From positions 3,782,001-3,846,000 of the forward strand of contig NZ_CP043959.1 in NCBI RefSeq assembly GCF_008632955.1: a stretch of 64,000 nt of DNA, read 5' to 3'. Position 1 is the first letter of the stretch. Each line of letters begins with the position of its first letter. The notes below the pieces were generated by a model that had not been told where the DNA came from, did not search any database, and saw only the letters and a program-made list of their open reading frames with translations. This document shows, in pieces, positions 1 to 8,838 of the stretch. The translations under genes and the position numbers were made by a program. This DNA comes from Streptomyces tendae. GTDB lineage: Bacteria > Actinomycetota > Actinomycetes > Streptomycetales > Streptomycetaceae.

Positions 1-1
1 C

Positions 2-217
2 CGTCTGATCGCGGAGGCCGCCCGGGGGAGAGGAGTGGCCTCCCCGCTGCTCGATGTCTGCCACACCCTGTTCCAGGAGACCGTGGCCGGCGGGTACGGC
101 GGCGAGGACATGGTGGCGGTGCTGCGCGCCCTGGAGGCCCGCACCGCCGACGCGCGCGGGGAGCCGGCCGCCGGCGTGGGCGCGCACCCTGACGACGACG
201 CGGCGGGGTGCCCCTAG
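2..217 (+). CDS. NAD(P)-dependent dehydrogenase, 3-hydroxyisobutyrate dehydrogenase family (C-terminal fragment)
   Basis: Only the last ~71 codons are present; the gene starts before the window. The visible end includes SPLLDVCHTLFQETVAGG followed by GGEDMVAVLRALEA. This is the helical C-terminal signature of beta-hydroxyacid dehydrogenases (3-hydroxyisobutyrate / 6-phosphogluconate dehydrogenase-like), where the all-alpha domain ends with a conserved 'G..D.a.v...le' segment. The Rossmann domain and catalytic lysine lie outside the window, so substrate cannot be judged. The tail after residue ~52 is low-complexity. A GC-rich hairpin follows the stop. Confidence 0.7.
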   Translation, partial: RLIAEAARGRGVASPLLDVCHTLFQETVAGGYGGEDMVAVLRALEARTADARGEPAAGVGAHPDDDAAGCP

Positions 218-230
218 GGCGACCGGCTCG

Positions 231-256
231 CGGGCGGCCGGCGCCCGGCCGGCCCG
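231..256 (+). terminator. GC-rich hairpin after the dehydrogenase gene
   Basis: Arms at 231-241 and 245-256 pair almost perfectly around a 3-base loop, with one bulged C. It lies 14 bases after the stop codon. There is no U-tract, as is usual for Streptomyces terminators. Confidence 0.5.
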
Positions 257-303
257 CCTGAGGCCGCCGACAGGGCCGCCGCCCGGCGTGCGAGCATGGG
301 CGG

Positions 304-1110
304 ATGAGCATTCTCCGCAGGAACAACGTCCGTGTGACGGGCGCCGCCACCGGGCGTCCCGTCGTCCTCGTGCACGGCTTCGGCTGTGACCAGAACATGT
401 GGCGTCTGGTCGAGCCCCTCCTGGCCGAGGAGCACCCCCTGGTGCTCTTCGACTACGTCGGCGCCGGCCGTTCCGACCTGTCCGCCTGGCGGGCGGACCG
501 CTACTCCTCCCTCGACGGCTACGCCCGTGACCTGGTGGAGGTCTGCGAGGAGCTGGACCTGCGCGACGCCGTGGTGGTCGGCCACTCGGTGAGCGCGATG
601 ACCGGCGTGCTGGCCGCGGCCGCCGCCCCGGACCGCATCGGTTCCCTGGTCATGGTGTGCCCCTCGCCCCGTTACATCGACGAGGACGACTACCGCGGCG
701 GCTTCACGGCCGAGGACATCGACGAACTCCTGGAGTCGCTGGAGTCCAACTACCTCGGCTGGTCCGCGACCATGGCTCCGGTCATCATGGGAAACCCGGA
801 CCGTCCCGAGCTCGGTCAGGAGCTGACCAACAGCTTCTGCGCCACCGACCCGGACATCGCCCGGGTGTTCGCCCGCACCACCTTCCTCTCGGACAGCCGC
901 AAGGACCTCGAGACCGTGACCGTCCCCACCCTGATCCTGGAGTGCGAGCAGGACGTCATCGCGCCCCGCGAGGTCGGCGCGTACGTCCACGCCGCGATAC
1001 CCGGCAGTGACCTGGTCACCCTGGCGGCCACCGGTCACTGCCCGCAGCTCAGCGCCCCTGAGGCCACCGCCGGGGCGATCCGCGCGTTCCTGTCCGCCGG
1101 AGCTCGGTGA
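304..1110 (+). CDS. alpha/beta hydrolase, RsbQ-like stress regulator
   Basis: The protein has 268 residues, the length of Bacillus RsbQ. A short N-terminal strand is followed by the oxyanion-hole motif HGFG (24-27). The nucleophile elbow is GHSVS (Ser95), the acid is Asp217 in CEQDVIAP, and the histidine is His245 in ATGHCPQLS, so the triad is complete. In Bacillus, RsbQ binds and activates the PAS-containing phosphatase RsbP under energy stress. Here the stop overlaps the GTG start of just such a PAS/SpoIIE phosphatase (GTGA overlap, 1107-1110), which strongly supports the same partnership. The small-molecule ligand is unknown. A karrikin/strigolactone-receptor-like hydrolase role is the alternative reading of this fold. 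Confidence 0.85.
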   Translation: MSILRRNNVRVTGAATGRPVVLVHGFGCDQNMWRLVEPLLAEEHPLVLFDYVGAGRSDLSAWRADRYSSLDGYARDLVEVCEELDLRDAVVVGHSVSAMTGVLAAAAAPDRIGSLVMVCPSPRYIDEDDYRGGFTAEDIDELLESLESNYLGWSATMAPVIMGNPDRPELGQELTNSFCATDPDIARVFARTTFLSDSRKDLETVTVPTLILECEQDVIAPREVGAYVHAAIPGSDLVTLAATGHCPQLSAPEATAGAIRAFLSAGAR

Positions 1111-2359
1111 ACCGCGCCGGCGGTGGGCCGGACGAGCCCGGCGCGGGAGCGCCGGGCACGAGCGCTGCGTTCAGCGCGCTGCTGGAGGACTCGGCGGAGG
1201 ACCTGTACGAGTCGGCGCCGTGCGGCTACCTGTCCACCCTCATGGACGGCACCGTCGCCAAGATCAACGCCACCCTGCTGGAATGGCTCGGTCTGCGCCG
1301 CGAGGACGTGGTCGGCCACAAGCGCTTCAGCGACCTGCTCACCGTCGGCGGCAGGCTCTACCACGAGACGCACTTCGCCCCGTTGCTCCGCATGCAGGGA
1401 CACCTCGGCGGCATCGCGCTGGAGATGCGGGCGGCCTCCGGCAAGCGGCTGCCGGTCCTGGTCACCTCCACCCTCAAGCGGAGCGGCGACGGCGAACCGC
1501 TGCTGATCCGCACGACCGTCTTCGACGCCACCGACCGGCGCGCCTACGAGAAGGAACTGCTGCGGGCCCGCCAGGCGGCCGACGAGGCCCGCGCGCAGGC
1601 CGAGGCCGACCGCGCGCAGCTGCGTGAGGCGCTGGCGGTGCTCCAGCGCAGCCTGCTGCCCGCGACCCTGCCGGACCTCCCCGGGGTGGAGGTCGCCGGT
1701 TACTACCACACGGCCTCCCCGATGGAGCTGGGTGGCGACTTCTACGACCTGTTCGCGCTGGACGACATCCGGACCGCCTTCTTCCTCGGCGACGTCTGCG
1801 GCAAGGGTCCGCAGGCCGCGGCGCTGACCTCGCTCACCCGCTACACCCTGCGCGCCTCCATGATCCAGGACGCCGACCCGGTCGCCGACCTGCGCGTCCT
1901 GAACCGGGCCCTCATGGAGCGCTACACCGGAGATGATCCGCGCTACTGCACCGCCGTGGCCGGAGTGTTCGAACGCGCGGGGACATGCTGCGGGTGCGGT
2001 TGGCCTCCGGCGGCCATCCGCCCGCGCTGGTCCTGCGCGCGGACGGCGGCGCCGAGTACCTGAGCACCAAGGGCGGCATGCTGGTCGGCGTCCTGCCGAC
2101 GGCGCAGTTCGTCGAGGTGAGCACCGTCCTGCACCCCGGCGACACGCTGCTGCTGTACACCGACGGCCTCACCGAGGCACGGGTCGGCCCCGGCCGGGAG
2201 CTCTACGGCTACGAGGCGCTGCTGTCGTTCGCCGCCGCCCGCGCCCCCGCGGACAGCCCCCGTCTGATCGAGGCCCTCACCGGTCTGCTGCGCGACTTCG
2301 GCGAAGGGCTCGACGACGACACCGCCCTGCTCGCCATCGGCGTGCCCGCCACCTCCTGA
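1107..2359 (+). CDS. RsbP-like PAS / SpoIIE-type PP2C phosphatase (frameshifted as read)
   Basis: The order is a PAS-like domain (about residues 25-145, with NATLLEWLG), a charged coiled coil (~150-190) and a SpoIIE/PP2C domain with GGDFYDLF and GDVCGKGPQ as metal-binding segments. The frame breaks near 1978-1981. One G is missing from a GGGG run; with it restored, the protein continues from ERAGDMLRVRLASGG through LLYTDGLTEAR and DDDTALLA to the stop at 2359 (about 417 aa). The family dephosphorylates phosphorylated STAS anti-anti-sigma factors, and a STAS gene follows at 2401. The start overlaps the RsbQ-like gene, so translation is likely coupled. Whether the lesion is real or a sequence error is open. 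Confidence 0.8.
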
Positions 2360-2400
2360 CCCCTGACGCAGTTTCACGGAACGAGCAGAGTGACCCCGCC

Positions 2401-2736
2401 ATGAAGCCCCTGACGATCGTCTCGTCGCGCACGCCCACCGGCTCCCTCCTGGAGGTCGCGGGCGACCTCGACCACAGCAACGCGCAGCAACTGCGCGGGG
2501 CCGCCGTGGGCGCCTTCCTCTCCGCGGGGCTGCTGCTCGTGGTGGACCTGGGCGCATTGGGCTTCTGCGACTCCAGCGGCATCACCGCGCTGATCGCCGT
2601 CCGCAACCACGCGGTCGCGGCGGGCGCCGCGGTCATCCTGGTGGCCGTGCCGGAGACCCTGCGGCGCCTGCTGCACATGACCGGCCTGGACCAGGTCTTC
2701 GACATCCGCGACACCCTCACCCCCCACCCGAGCTGA
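2401..2736 (+). CDS. STAS-domain anti-anti-sigma factor
   Basis: This 111-residue single-domain STAS protein carries the signature LGFCDSSGITALI; the Ser-Ser pair contains the residue that the partner kinase phosphorylates. In the partner-switch scheme the unphosphorylated form sequesters an anti-sigma kinase and frees a stress sigma factor. The PAS phosphatase just upstream is the expected activator. The spacing from the phosphatase stop is 41 bases. I chose ATG 2401 because the upstream in-frame region is the shadow of the phosphatase gene and the STAS fold begins directly after this Met. Confidence 0.88.
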   Translation: MKPLTIVSSRTPTGSLLEVAGDLDHSNAQQLRGAAVGAFLSAGLLLVVDLGALGFCDSSGITALIAVRNHAVAAGAAVILVAVPETLRRLLHMTGLDQVFDIRDTLTPHPS

Positions 2737-2802
2737 CCCCCGGGGCCGGGGGCCGGTCCGTTCCGGCCGCCCGCTTTCCGGAGCCCGGCTGTCGTGACCG
2801 TC

Positions 2803-2832
2803 CGCCCTTCGTGCTCCCGCCCTTCGTGCTCC
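2803..2832. repeat. 15-bp tandem duplication upstream of the ligase gene
   Basis: CGCCCTTCGTGCTCC occurs twice head-to-tail (2803-2817, 2818-2832), followed by a third partial copy. It lies about 160 bases before the ligase start. I see no function for it. Confidence 0.6.
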
Positions 2833-2990
2833 CGCCCGTCAGGGCCGTGCGCCGCGTCGGTGATCCGCTGACGAGGGCTGTTCGATTGCGGCTGGGCCAT
2901 CCGGGGCACCCGGGGTGTGCCGAATGCGCCGCCGGTGGCCCGAGGGCCGTCGCGGGGCCGGCACAGGACTACGGGCAAGGGGAACCGGCG

Positions 2991-4190
2991 GTGACGGTGC
3001 GTATCGGAGCAGAGGAAGAATTCCACGTCCTGGACGCGGAGAGCGGGCGACTCGTGCCACGGGCCGGTGCGCTGTTGGAAAGACTCGGCGACACCGGTTT
3101 CAGCAGCGAGCTGCAGCAGTCCGCGGTGGAGAGCAACAGCCAGGTCCATGACACCCTCGACGGGCTCTACGCGGACCTGACCGGCACCCGGCGCCGCCTG
3201 GCCGCCGCGGCCTCCGCGCAGGGACTGGCCGTCGTGGCCGCGGGCACCGTGCCGCTCGCCCGGGTGACCCCGCGCGACGTCACCGCGGTGCCCCGCTTCC
3301 GGCGCATGGCGGACGAGTACCGGCGGGTCGCCGACGAACAACTCATCTGCAGCGCCCAGATACACGCCGACGTACCCGACCGCGACACCGCGGTCCGCGC
3401 CATGTGTCTGGTGTCCCCCTGGCTGTCGCCGCTGCTCGCGCTGTCCGCCAGCTCGCCGTACTGGCTGGGCTCCGACACCGGCTACGCCTCCTGGCGCACC
3501 ATGCTCTGGCAGCGCTGGCCCACCGCGGGCCCGGCCGGCTGTTACCGGGACGCCGCCGAGTACGACGCGGCCGTCGCCGAACTGATCGGCTCGGGCGTCA
3601 TCAGCGACGCCGGCATGCTGTACCAGGATGTACGCCCCTCGGCCCACCAGGGCACCCTGGAACTGCGCATCTGCGACGCCTGCCCGCGCGCCGAGACCGT
3701 CGTACTGATCGCCGGCCTCTTCCGGGCGCTGGTGCGCGACGCCTGCCACCGCCTGGAACGCGGCGCCGACCCCCGCTGCGACGGACACCACGAGTGGCTG
3801 CGCGCCGCCGGCTGGCGCGCCGCGCGCTCCGGTCTCGAAGGCCCGCTCGTCGATCCCTGGACCCGCCGCGCCGCCCCGGCCCAGCTGGTGCTGCGGCGCA
3901 TGCTGCACCGGCTGCGTCCGGCGCTGGAGGCGTCCGGCGACTTCGACACCGTGCGCGACCTTCTCGACGAGGCGCTCGCCGCGGGCAGTGCCGCCGACCG
4001 GTTCCGCCGCGCCGTCCGCGACGAGGACCTGCTCGCCGGCATCACCATGCTGGCCGCCGAGACCCGGGGCGGACGCGCGCCGTCCCGCAGCGGCACCCGC
4101 CGCCCGCGCCCCGTGGCCACCACCCGGCGCGCGAACGGCCGGCCCCACGCCCCCCTGCACCCGGTCGCCACCCCGGGCACGCCGGGCTGA
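2991..4190 (+). CDS. carboxylate-amine ligase, GCS2 (YbdK) family
   Basis: The predicted protein has 399 residues from GTG 2991, which is preceded by AAGGGGA. The N-terminus IGAEEEFHVLD is the hallmark of the GCS2 glutamate-cysteine-ligase superfamily; its acidic residues bind metal and nucleotide. The later segments RICDACPRAETVVLIAGL and SAQIHADVPDRD fit the family. These enzymes form an amide bond between a gamma- or alpha-carboxylate and an amine using ATP. The next two genes, an amidotransferase and a peptidase, point to a small amidated peptide or amino-acid derivative rather than glutathione or mycothiol synthesis. The last ~40 residues are Arg/Pro-rich and probably disordered. Confidence 0.85.
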   Translation: MTVRIGAEEEFHVLDAESGRLVPRAGALLERLGDTGFSSELQQSAVESNSQVHDTLDGLYADLTGTRRRLAAAASAQGLAVVAAGTVPLARVTPRDVTAVPRFRRMADEYRRVADEQLICSAQIHADVPDRDTAVRAMCLVSPWLSPLLALSASSPYWLGSDTGYASWRTMLWQRWPTAGPAGCYRDAAEYDAAVAELIGSGVISDAGMLYQDVRPSAHQGTLELRICDACPRAETVVLIAGLFRALVRDACHRLERGADPRCDGHHEWLRAAGWRAARSGLEGPLVDPWTRRAAPAQLVLRRMLHRLRPALEASGDFDTVRDLLDEALAAGSAADRFRRAVRDEDLLAGITMLAAETRGGRAPSRSGTRRPRPVATTRRANGRPHAPLHPVATPGTPG

Positions 4191-4291
4191 TCCGACCGGA
4201 CCGGCCCGTGCCGCGAACCACCGGCCACGGGCCTCACCCCGTTCCCCATCCGAGGAGAGTGTGCACATCCCCATGTCCAGTACGACGCACG

Positions 4292-4327
4292 CCGTCACAG
4301 GTCAGGACACCGTCACAGGTCAGGACA
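4292..4327. repeat. 18-bp tandem repeat before the amidotransferase
   Basis: CCGTCACAGGTCAGGACA is present twice in direct tandem (4292-4309, 4310-4327). It lies in an open frame that begins at ATG 4273 and is in phase with the amidotransferase start, giving a repeated VTGQD. The length is a multiple of three, so it does not disturb that frame. Confidence 0.6.
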
Positions 4328-4386
4328 GCGGCACGTCCCAGGGCACCGCCCGAGGGACCGGGAGCCGAGGAAGGGAGGGACCACTG

Positions 4387-6169
4387 ATGTGCGGCCTCAG
4401 CGGGGAGATCCGGCTCGATGGCGGACGGCCGACATCGCGGCGGTGGAACGCATGACCGACCGCCTCGCCCCACGCGGCCCCGACGGGCGCGGCCTGTGGT
4501 CCCAGGGCCCGGTGGCCCTCGGACACCGCCGGCTGAAGATCATCGACCTGTCGGACCACGGCGCCCAGCCCATGACGGACCCTCGGGCCCGTCTGACCGG
4601 CGTCTTCAACGGCTGCGTCTACAACTACCGTGAGCTGCGCGACGAGCTGCACGCCCTCGGCCACCGCTTCTTCTCGGAGTCCGACACCGAGGTGGTGCTC
4701 AAGGCCTACCAGGAGTGGGGCACCGACTGCGTCGACCGCTTCCACGGCATGTTCGCCTTCGTCATCGTCGAACAGGACACGGGGCGCCTGGTGCTGGCCC
4801 GTGACCGGCTCGGCATCAAGCCGCTCTACCTGTCCGCGACCACGGAGCGCCTCCGGTTCGCCTCGTCGCTGCCCGCGCTGCTCGCAGGCGGCGACGTCGA
4901 CACCTCGCTGGACCCCGTGGCCCTGCACCAGTACCTCAGCTGGCACGCCACCGTCGCCGCGCCGCGCACCGTCCTGAACGGCGTGCGCAAACTGCCCCCG
5001 GCGACCGTGCGCGTCGTCGAGCCCGACGGCACCCAGCGCGACCGCCGCTACTGGCACCCCGTGCACACCCGCCGTCCCGAGTACGCGGACCTCACCGCCG
5101 ACGACTGGACCGACGCGGTCCTGGACTCCCTGCGGACCGCCGTGCGCCGCCGCATGGTGGCCGACGTACCGGTGGGCGTGCTGCTCTCCGGCGGCCTGGA
5201 CTCCAGCCTGATCGTGGCCCTGCTGGCCGGCGAGGGGCAGCAGGACCTGGCGACCTTCAGCGTCGGCTTCGAGTCCGAGGGGGACGAGGAGGGCGACGAG
5301 TTCCACTACTCCGACCTCGTGGCCCGGCACTTCGACACCCGCCACCACCAGCTGATGGTCCCCTCCGACCGGGTGGCCGGCGCGCTCGACGGGGCCGTCC
5401 GCGCCATGAGCGAACCGATGATGAGCCACGACGTGGTCGCCTTCCACCTGCTGTCCGAGCAGGTCTCCAAGGAGGTCAAGGTCGTGCAGAGCGGGCAGGG
5501 CGCCGACGAGGTGTTCGCCGGCTACGACTGGTACCCGAAGATGGCGGGCGTGCCGCGCGAGCGGGCCGCCGAGGCGTACATCGACGCCTACACCGACCGC
5601 TCGCACGCCGACATGGCGGCCGTGCTGCGTCCCGAGCTGCTGCCGGACCGCGACACCTCGGCGGAGTTCATCCGCGAACACATGGCGCGGCACGGCGCCG
5701 ACACCGCCCTCGACGCCCAGCTCCGGCTCGACACGCTGGTGATGATGGTCGACGACCCGGTCAAGCGGGTCGACAACATGACCATGGACTGGGGCCTGGA
5801 GGCCCGGGTGCCGTTCCTCGACCACGAGCTGGTGGAGCTGGCCGCGGCCTGCCCGCCCGAGCTGAAGCTCGCGGACGGCGGCAAGGGCGTGCTGAAGGCC
5901 GCCGGCCGCCGGGTACTGCCGCGCGAGGTTGTCGACCGGCCCAAGGGCTACTTCCCCGTCCCGGCGATCCGCCACATGGCAGGCCCTGTCCTGCAGCGGG
6001 TCCGCGACACCCTGAACGCCCCCGAGGCCCGCGCCCGCGGGGTGTTCCGCGAGGAGTACGTCGCCGAGCTGCTGGCCGCGCCCGACGCGCACCGCACCCG
6101 GCGGGCGCCAACACCCTGTGGCAGGTCGCGCTGCTGGAGACATGGCTGCAGGCGCACGGGATCCGATGA
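4387..6169 (+). CDS. asparagine-synthase-like glutamine amidotransferase, N-acetylglutaminylglutamine amidotransferase type (two frameshifts as read)
   Basis: The start at 4387 gives Met-Cys-Gly; in class II amidotransferases Cys2 is the nucleophile, so this start is required, and GGAAGGGAGG precedes it. The N-terminal glutaminase domain has RGPDG and FNGCVYNY. The synthetase domain has the ATP loop SGGLDSS, then GADEVFAGY and the C-terminal ARVPFLDHELVELA. The frame breaks near 4425 (one base missing in GGCGGACGG) and near 6105 (one G missing before GCGCCAACA). Repaired, it ends at 6169 after a tryptophan-rich LWQVALLETW-type tail of about 594 aa. The family amidates N-acetylglutaminylglutamine in other bacteria, but the usual acetyltransferase/ATP-grasp partner is absent here. 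The stop overlaps the next start (ATGA). Confidence 0.82.
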
Positions 6170-8259
6170 CGGCCACCGACCTTCCCAGGGGCCCGCTGTA
6201 CGCCCCCGAGCCCGCCGCGCTGGCGGACACCTCGGCCCCGTACGACGTGCCGCCCCCGGCCGTGCACGGCTGCTGGTACCCCTCGCCCGATCCGAGTGGC
6301 CGCAACGTCGCCTTCGTCTGCGACCGGGCCGGGGTGCCGCAGCTGTGGACCGGCCCGGTGGACGGCGCGCAGGTACGGCTGCTCGACGGCGACCCGCACC
6401 CGGTCACGGAGGTGTCCTGGTCCCCGGACGGACGGTGGATCGCCTACACCTCGGCGCCGGGCGGCGGCGAACTCACCCGGGTGCTGTGCGTACGCCCCGA
6501 CGGCAGCGGACGGCACCTGCTGGCCGGCGGCGAGTCGGGCACCTCCGCACGGCTCGGCTGCTGGCAGCACGACGGCTCCGCGATCGCGGTCACCGTGACC
6601 GAGTCCGCCCCGCCCGGACAGGCGCACGCCGACCGCCACCACGCGGACGCGCCCGGGCCGCCGGGCACCGAGCACGCCCCGCACTGGGCGGGCCGGGACG
6701 GCCGGGCGGTCCTGCTGAACCCGGCGGGCGGCCGCCGGTGGCCCGGCACCGGGAACGCGCGACAGGACTCCGGCACCGAGCAGCGGACGCTGTCCGCCTA
6801 CCTGGTCGACCCGGAGGGCACGGCCGCGCCCGTCCTGCTGTTCAGCGAACGCGGCGCGGCCAACCAGCGGGTGTGCGACCTCAGCCACGACGGCCGCCTC
6901 GCCCTGGTCTACCGGGGCCCCCGCGGGCGCCGTGAGGCGCTGGTCGTACGCACCACGGACTCCTCGGTCACCTGCGCCTTCCCGGTCGCCGACGGCGACC
7001 CCTGGGTCGGCGGCTTCTCCCCTGACGCCGGCACGCTCTGGCTGCGCAGCGACGCCGGACGCGAGTACGCCGCCCTGCTCGCCGCGCGCCTCGACGCGCG
7101 CGGACAACTGCGTACGACCACGGTCGTCGCCGAACGGCCCGACTGCGGCCTGGAACTCCTCGCCCTGGGACGGGACGGCCGGCGCGCGGTGCTCGCCTGG
7201 AACCGGCACGGGGTGAGCGAGCTGGAACTGGTGCGACTGAACGCCGCCCGCCGCACCGGCCCGGGCGACGGGACGCCCCCGACGGCCGGGGCGGCGCGCC
7301 GCGTCGACCTGCCCCACGAGGTGGTCACCCGGATCGCCCCCACCGCCGACGCCGACGCGCCCGTGGTCGCGCTGTCCGGATCCCGCCGCCACGCCGGTGT
7401 GTGGTGGCTGCCGCACGGCGCGCCCCTGCGCACCCCCTGGTCCTCCCGCGACGAGGACGCCTTCCCGCCGGGACTGACGCCCGTACGGCCCACGCCGGTG
7501 CGGCCCGTGGCCCGCGACGGCCTCGCCCTCGGCGGCTGGTACTACCGCGCCCCCGGCCGCTCGCCCGGCGAGGCGGCGCCCTGCGTGCTGCACCTGCACG
7601 GCGGGCCCGAGGAGCAGGAACGCCCGGTGCTCGACCCGCTCTACCTGGAGCTGCTGGGCCGGGGCCTCGACGTGTTCGCGCCCGACGTCCGCGGCTCGTC
7701 CGGGCACGGCCGCGGTTTCGTCGACGCCGACCTCGGGACCGGACGCTTCGACGCCATCAACGACGTCGCCGACTGCGCGGCGCACGTCATGGTGCGGGGC
7801 CTCGCCGACCCCCGGCGGATGGCCGTGATGGGCCGCTCCTACGGCGGCTATCTGACGATGGCCGCCCTGGTGTGGCACCCCGGCCTGTTCCGCACCGGGG
7901 TGGCGGTCTGCGGCATGTCCGACCTGAACACGTTCTTCGAGGGCACCGAGCCCTGGATCGCGCAGTCCGCCGCGCACAAGTACGGGCATCCGGAACACGA
8001 CCGGGAGCTGCTGCGCTCCCTGTCGCCGATGAGCCGCGTCGACGCCCTGCGGGCCCCGGTCCTCGCCGTGCACGGCGAGTACGACACCAACGTGCCGCCC
8101 GGCGAGTCAGAGCAGTTCGTACGGGCCGCGCGGGAGCGCGGGCTGGAGGCGGAACTGCTGCTGCTGCGTGACGAGGGCCACGACTTCCGCCGCGCCGACA
8201 ACCGCCGGCTGTTCCGCCGGACCGCGGGTGACTGGCTGGAACGGCACCTGGCGGGATGA
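6166..8259 (+). CDS. S9 family prolyl-oligopeptidase-like serine peptidase
   Basis: The protein has 697 residues from ATG 6166, which overlaps the amidotransferase stop. An N-terminal beta-propeller contains WD/TolB-like repeats (SWSPDGRWIAY, LSHDGRLALVY, GFSPDAGTLW). The C-terminal alpha/beta hydrolase has Ser558 in GRSYGGYL, Asp640 in HGEYDTNVPP and His672 in DEGHDF. No signal peptide is seen, so it should be cytosolic. S9 enzymes cut short peptides after proline or act as acylaminoacyl peptidases. Coupling to an amide ligase and an amidotransferase suggests it trims, salvages or degrades their product. An alternate upstream GTG/ATG exists, but it would lie inside the amidotransferase. Confidence 0.85.
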   Translation: MTATDLPRGPLYAPEPAALADTSAPYDVPPPAVHGCWYPSPDPSGRNVAFVCDRAGVPQLWTGPVDGAQVRLLDGDPHPVTEVSWSPDGRWIAYTSAPGGGELTRVLCVRPDGSGRHLLAGGESGTSARLGCWQHDGSAIAVTVTESAPPGQAHADRHHADAPGPPGTEHAPHWAGRDGRAVLLNPAGGRRWPGTGNARQDSGTEQRTLSAYLVDPEGTAAPVLLFSERGAANQRVCDLSHDGRLALVYRGPRGRREALVVRTTDSSVTCAFPVADGDPWVGGFSPDAGTLWLRSDAGREYAALLAARLDARGQLRTTTVVAERPDCGLELLALGRDGRRAVLAWNRHGVSELELVRLNAARRTGPGDGTPPTAGAARRVDLPHEVVTRIAPTADADAPVVALSGSRRHAGVWWLPHGAPLRTPWSSRDEDAFPPGLTPVRPTPVRPVARDGLALGGWYYRAPGRSPGEAAPCVLHLHGGPEEQERPVLDPLYLELLGRGLDVFAPDVRGSSGHGRGFVDADLGTGRFDAINDVADCAAHVMVRGLADPRRMAVMGRSYGGYLTMAALVWHPGLFRTGVAVCGMSDLNTFFEGTEPWIAQSAAHKYGHPEHDRELLRSLSPMSRVDALRAPVLAVHGEYDTNVPPGESEQFVRAARERGLEAELLLLRDEGHDFRRADNRRLFRRTAGDWLERHLAG

Positions 8260-8349
8260 CCTGTCGGCGGCACCTGTCACACTTCATGGGCGTGCGGGGG
8301 AGCGATGCGGGTAGTCGCGCGGTGTGATCGGTGAGTAAAGGCGGACCGG

Positions 8350-8793
8350 ATGGAACCAGTTCCTGTCGACGAGGGGGAGATAGTGTCAGGCACACCCCGG
8401 CTGAGGGCCTCCTACGCCCTGGACGCCGGGGGCGCCTGGATAGCTCAGGCACGCCACCTCGCGGCCGAGTTCCTCACCCGGGCGCGGGTGGAGGACGGAC
8501 TGCCGGTGTCGGAGCGTGTGGTGGAGATCACCCAGCTCGTCGTCAGTGAGCTGGTCACCAACGCCCGCAAGTACGCCCCGGGCCCCGTCGGCCTGGACCT
8601 GCGCGTCTTCAGCGACACCGTCGAGGTGGTCGTCCGCGACGCCAACCCGAACGCGCCGCGCCCCCGGGACGCCGACCCCGGGCGGGTGGGGCAGCACGGC
8701 CTGGAGATCGTCATGGCCGTCACCCAGGCCCTCGACATCCGCCAGGAAGCCGAGGGCAAGAGCATCACCGCCCGTATCTCCCTCTCCGCCTGA
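8350..8793 (+). CDS. RsbW-like ATP-binding protein (HATPase_c_2 anti-sigma kinase)
   Basis: The protein has 147 residues. The N-box is QLVVSELVTNARKYAPG, with the Asn that binds Mg-ATP. A G1-like segment (DANPNAPRPRD) and a final GQHGLEIVMAVTQAL complete a stand-alone GHKL fold. These proteins act as serine kinases of STAS anti-anti-sigma factors or as anti-sigma factors. Streptomyces has many, so pairing with the STAS protein at 2401, 5.6 kb away on the same strand, is plausible but not proven. The start is preceded by AAAGGCGG. A perfect palindrome follows the stop directly. Confidence 0.83.
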   Translation: MEPVPVDEGEIVSGTPRLRASYALDAGGAWIAQARHLAAEFLTRARVEDGLPVSERVVEITQLVVSELVTNARKYAPGPVGLDLRVFSDTVEVVVRDANPNAPRPRDADPGRVGQHGLEIVMAVTQALDIRQEAEGKSITARISLSA

Positions 8794-8815
8794 ACCGCAC
8801 CCGCGCGGGTGCGGT
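8794..8815. terminator. 22-bp perfect palindrome between convergent genes
   Basis: The bases following the TGA of the RsbW-like gene form two perfect 11-base arms (8794-8804, 8805-8815). They sit between this gene and the convergent alpha-galactosidase gene, so the palindrome can terminate both strands. Confidence 0.65.
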
Positions 8816-8838
8816 CCCGTGACGGCACCGCCCGGCCG

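Noticed and set aside
2277..4298. 673-residue minus-strand open frame
   Set aside because: It is a shadow of the STAS and ligase genes: composition is Gly/Arg/Ala filler with no domain, and the plus strand encodes recognisable proteins.
8304..8313. GGGTAG upstream of the RsbW-like gene as a sigmaB -10
   Set aside because: The last base should be a pyrimidine and no GNNT at the right distance is convincing.
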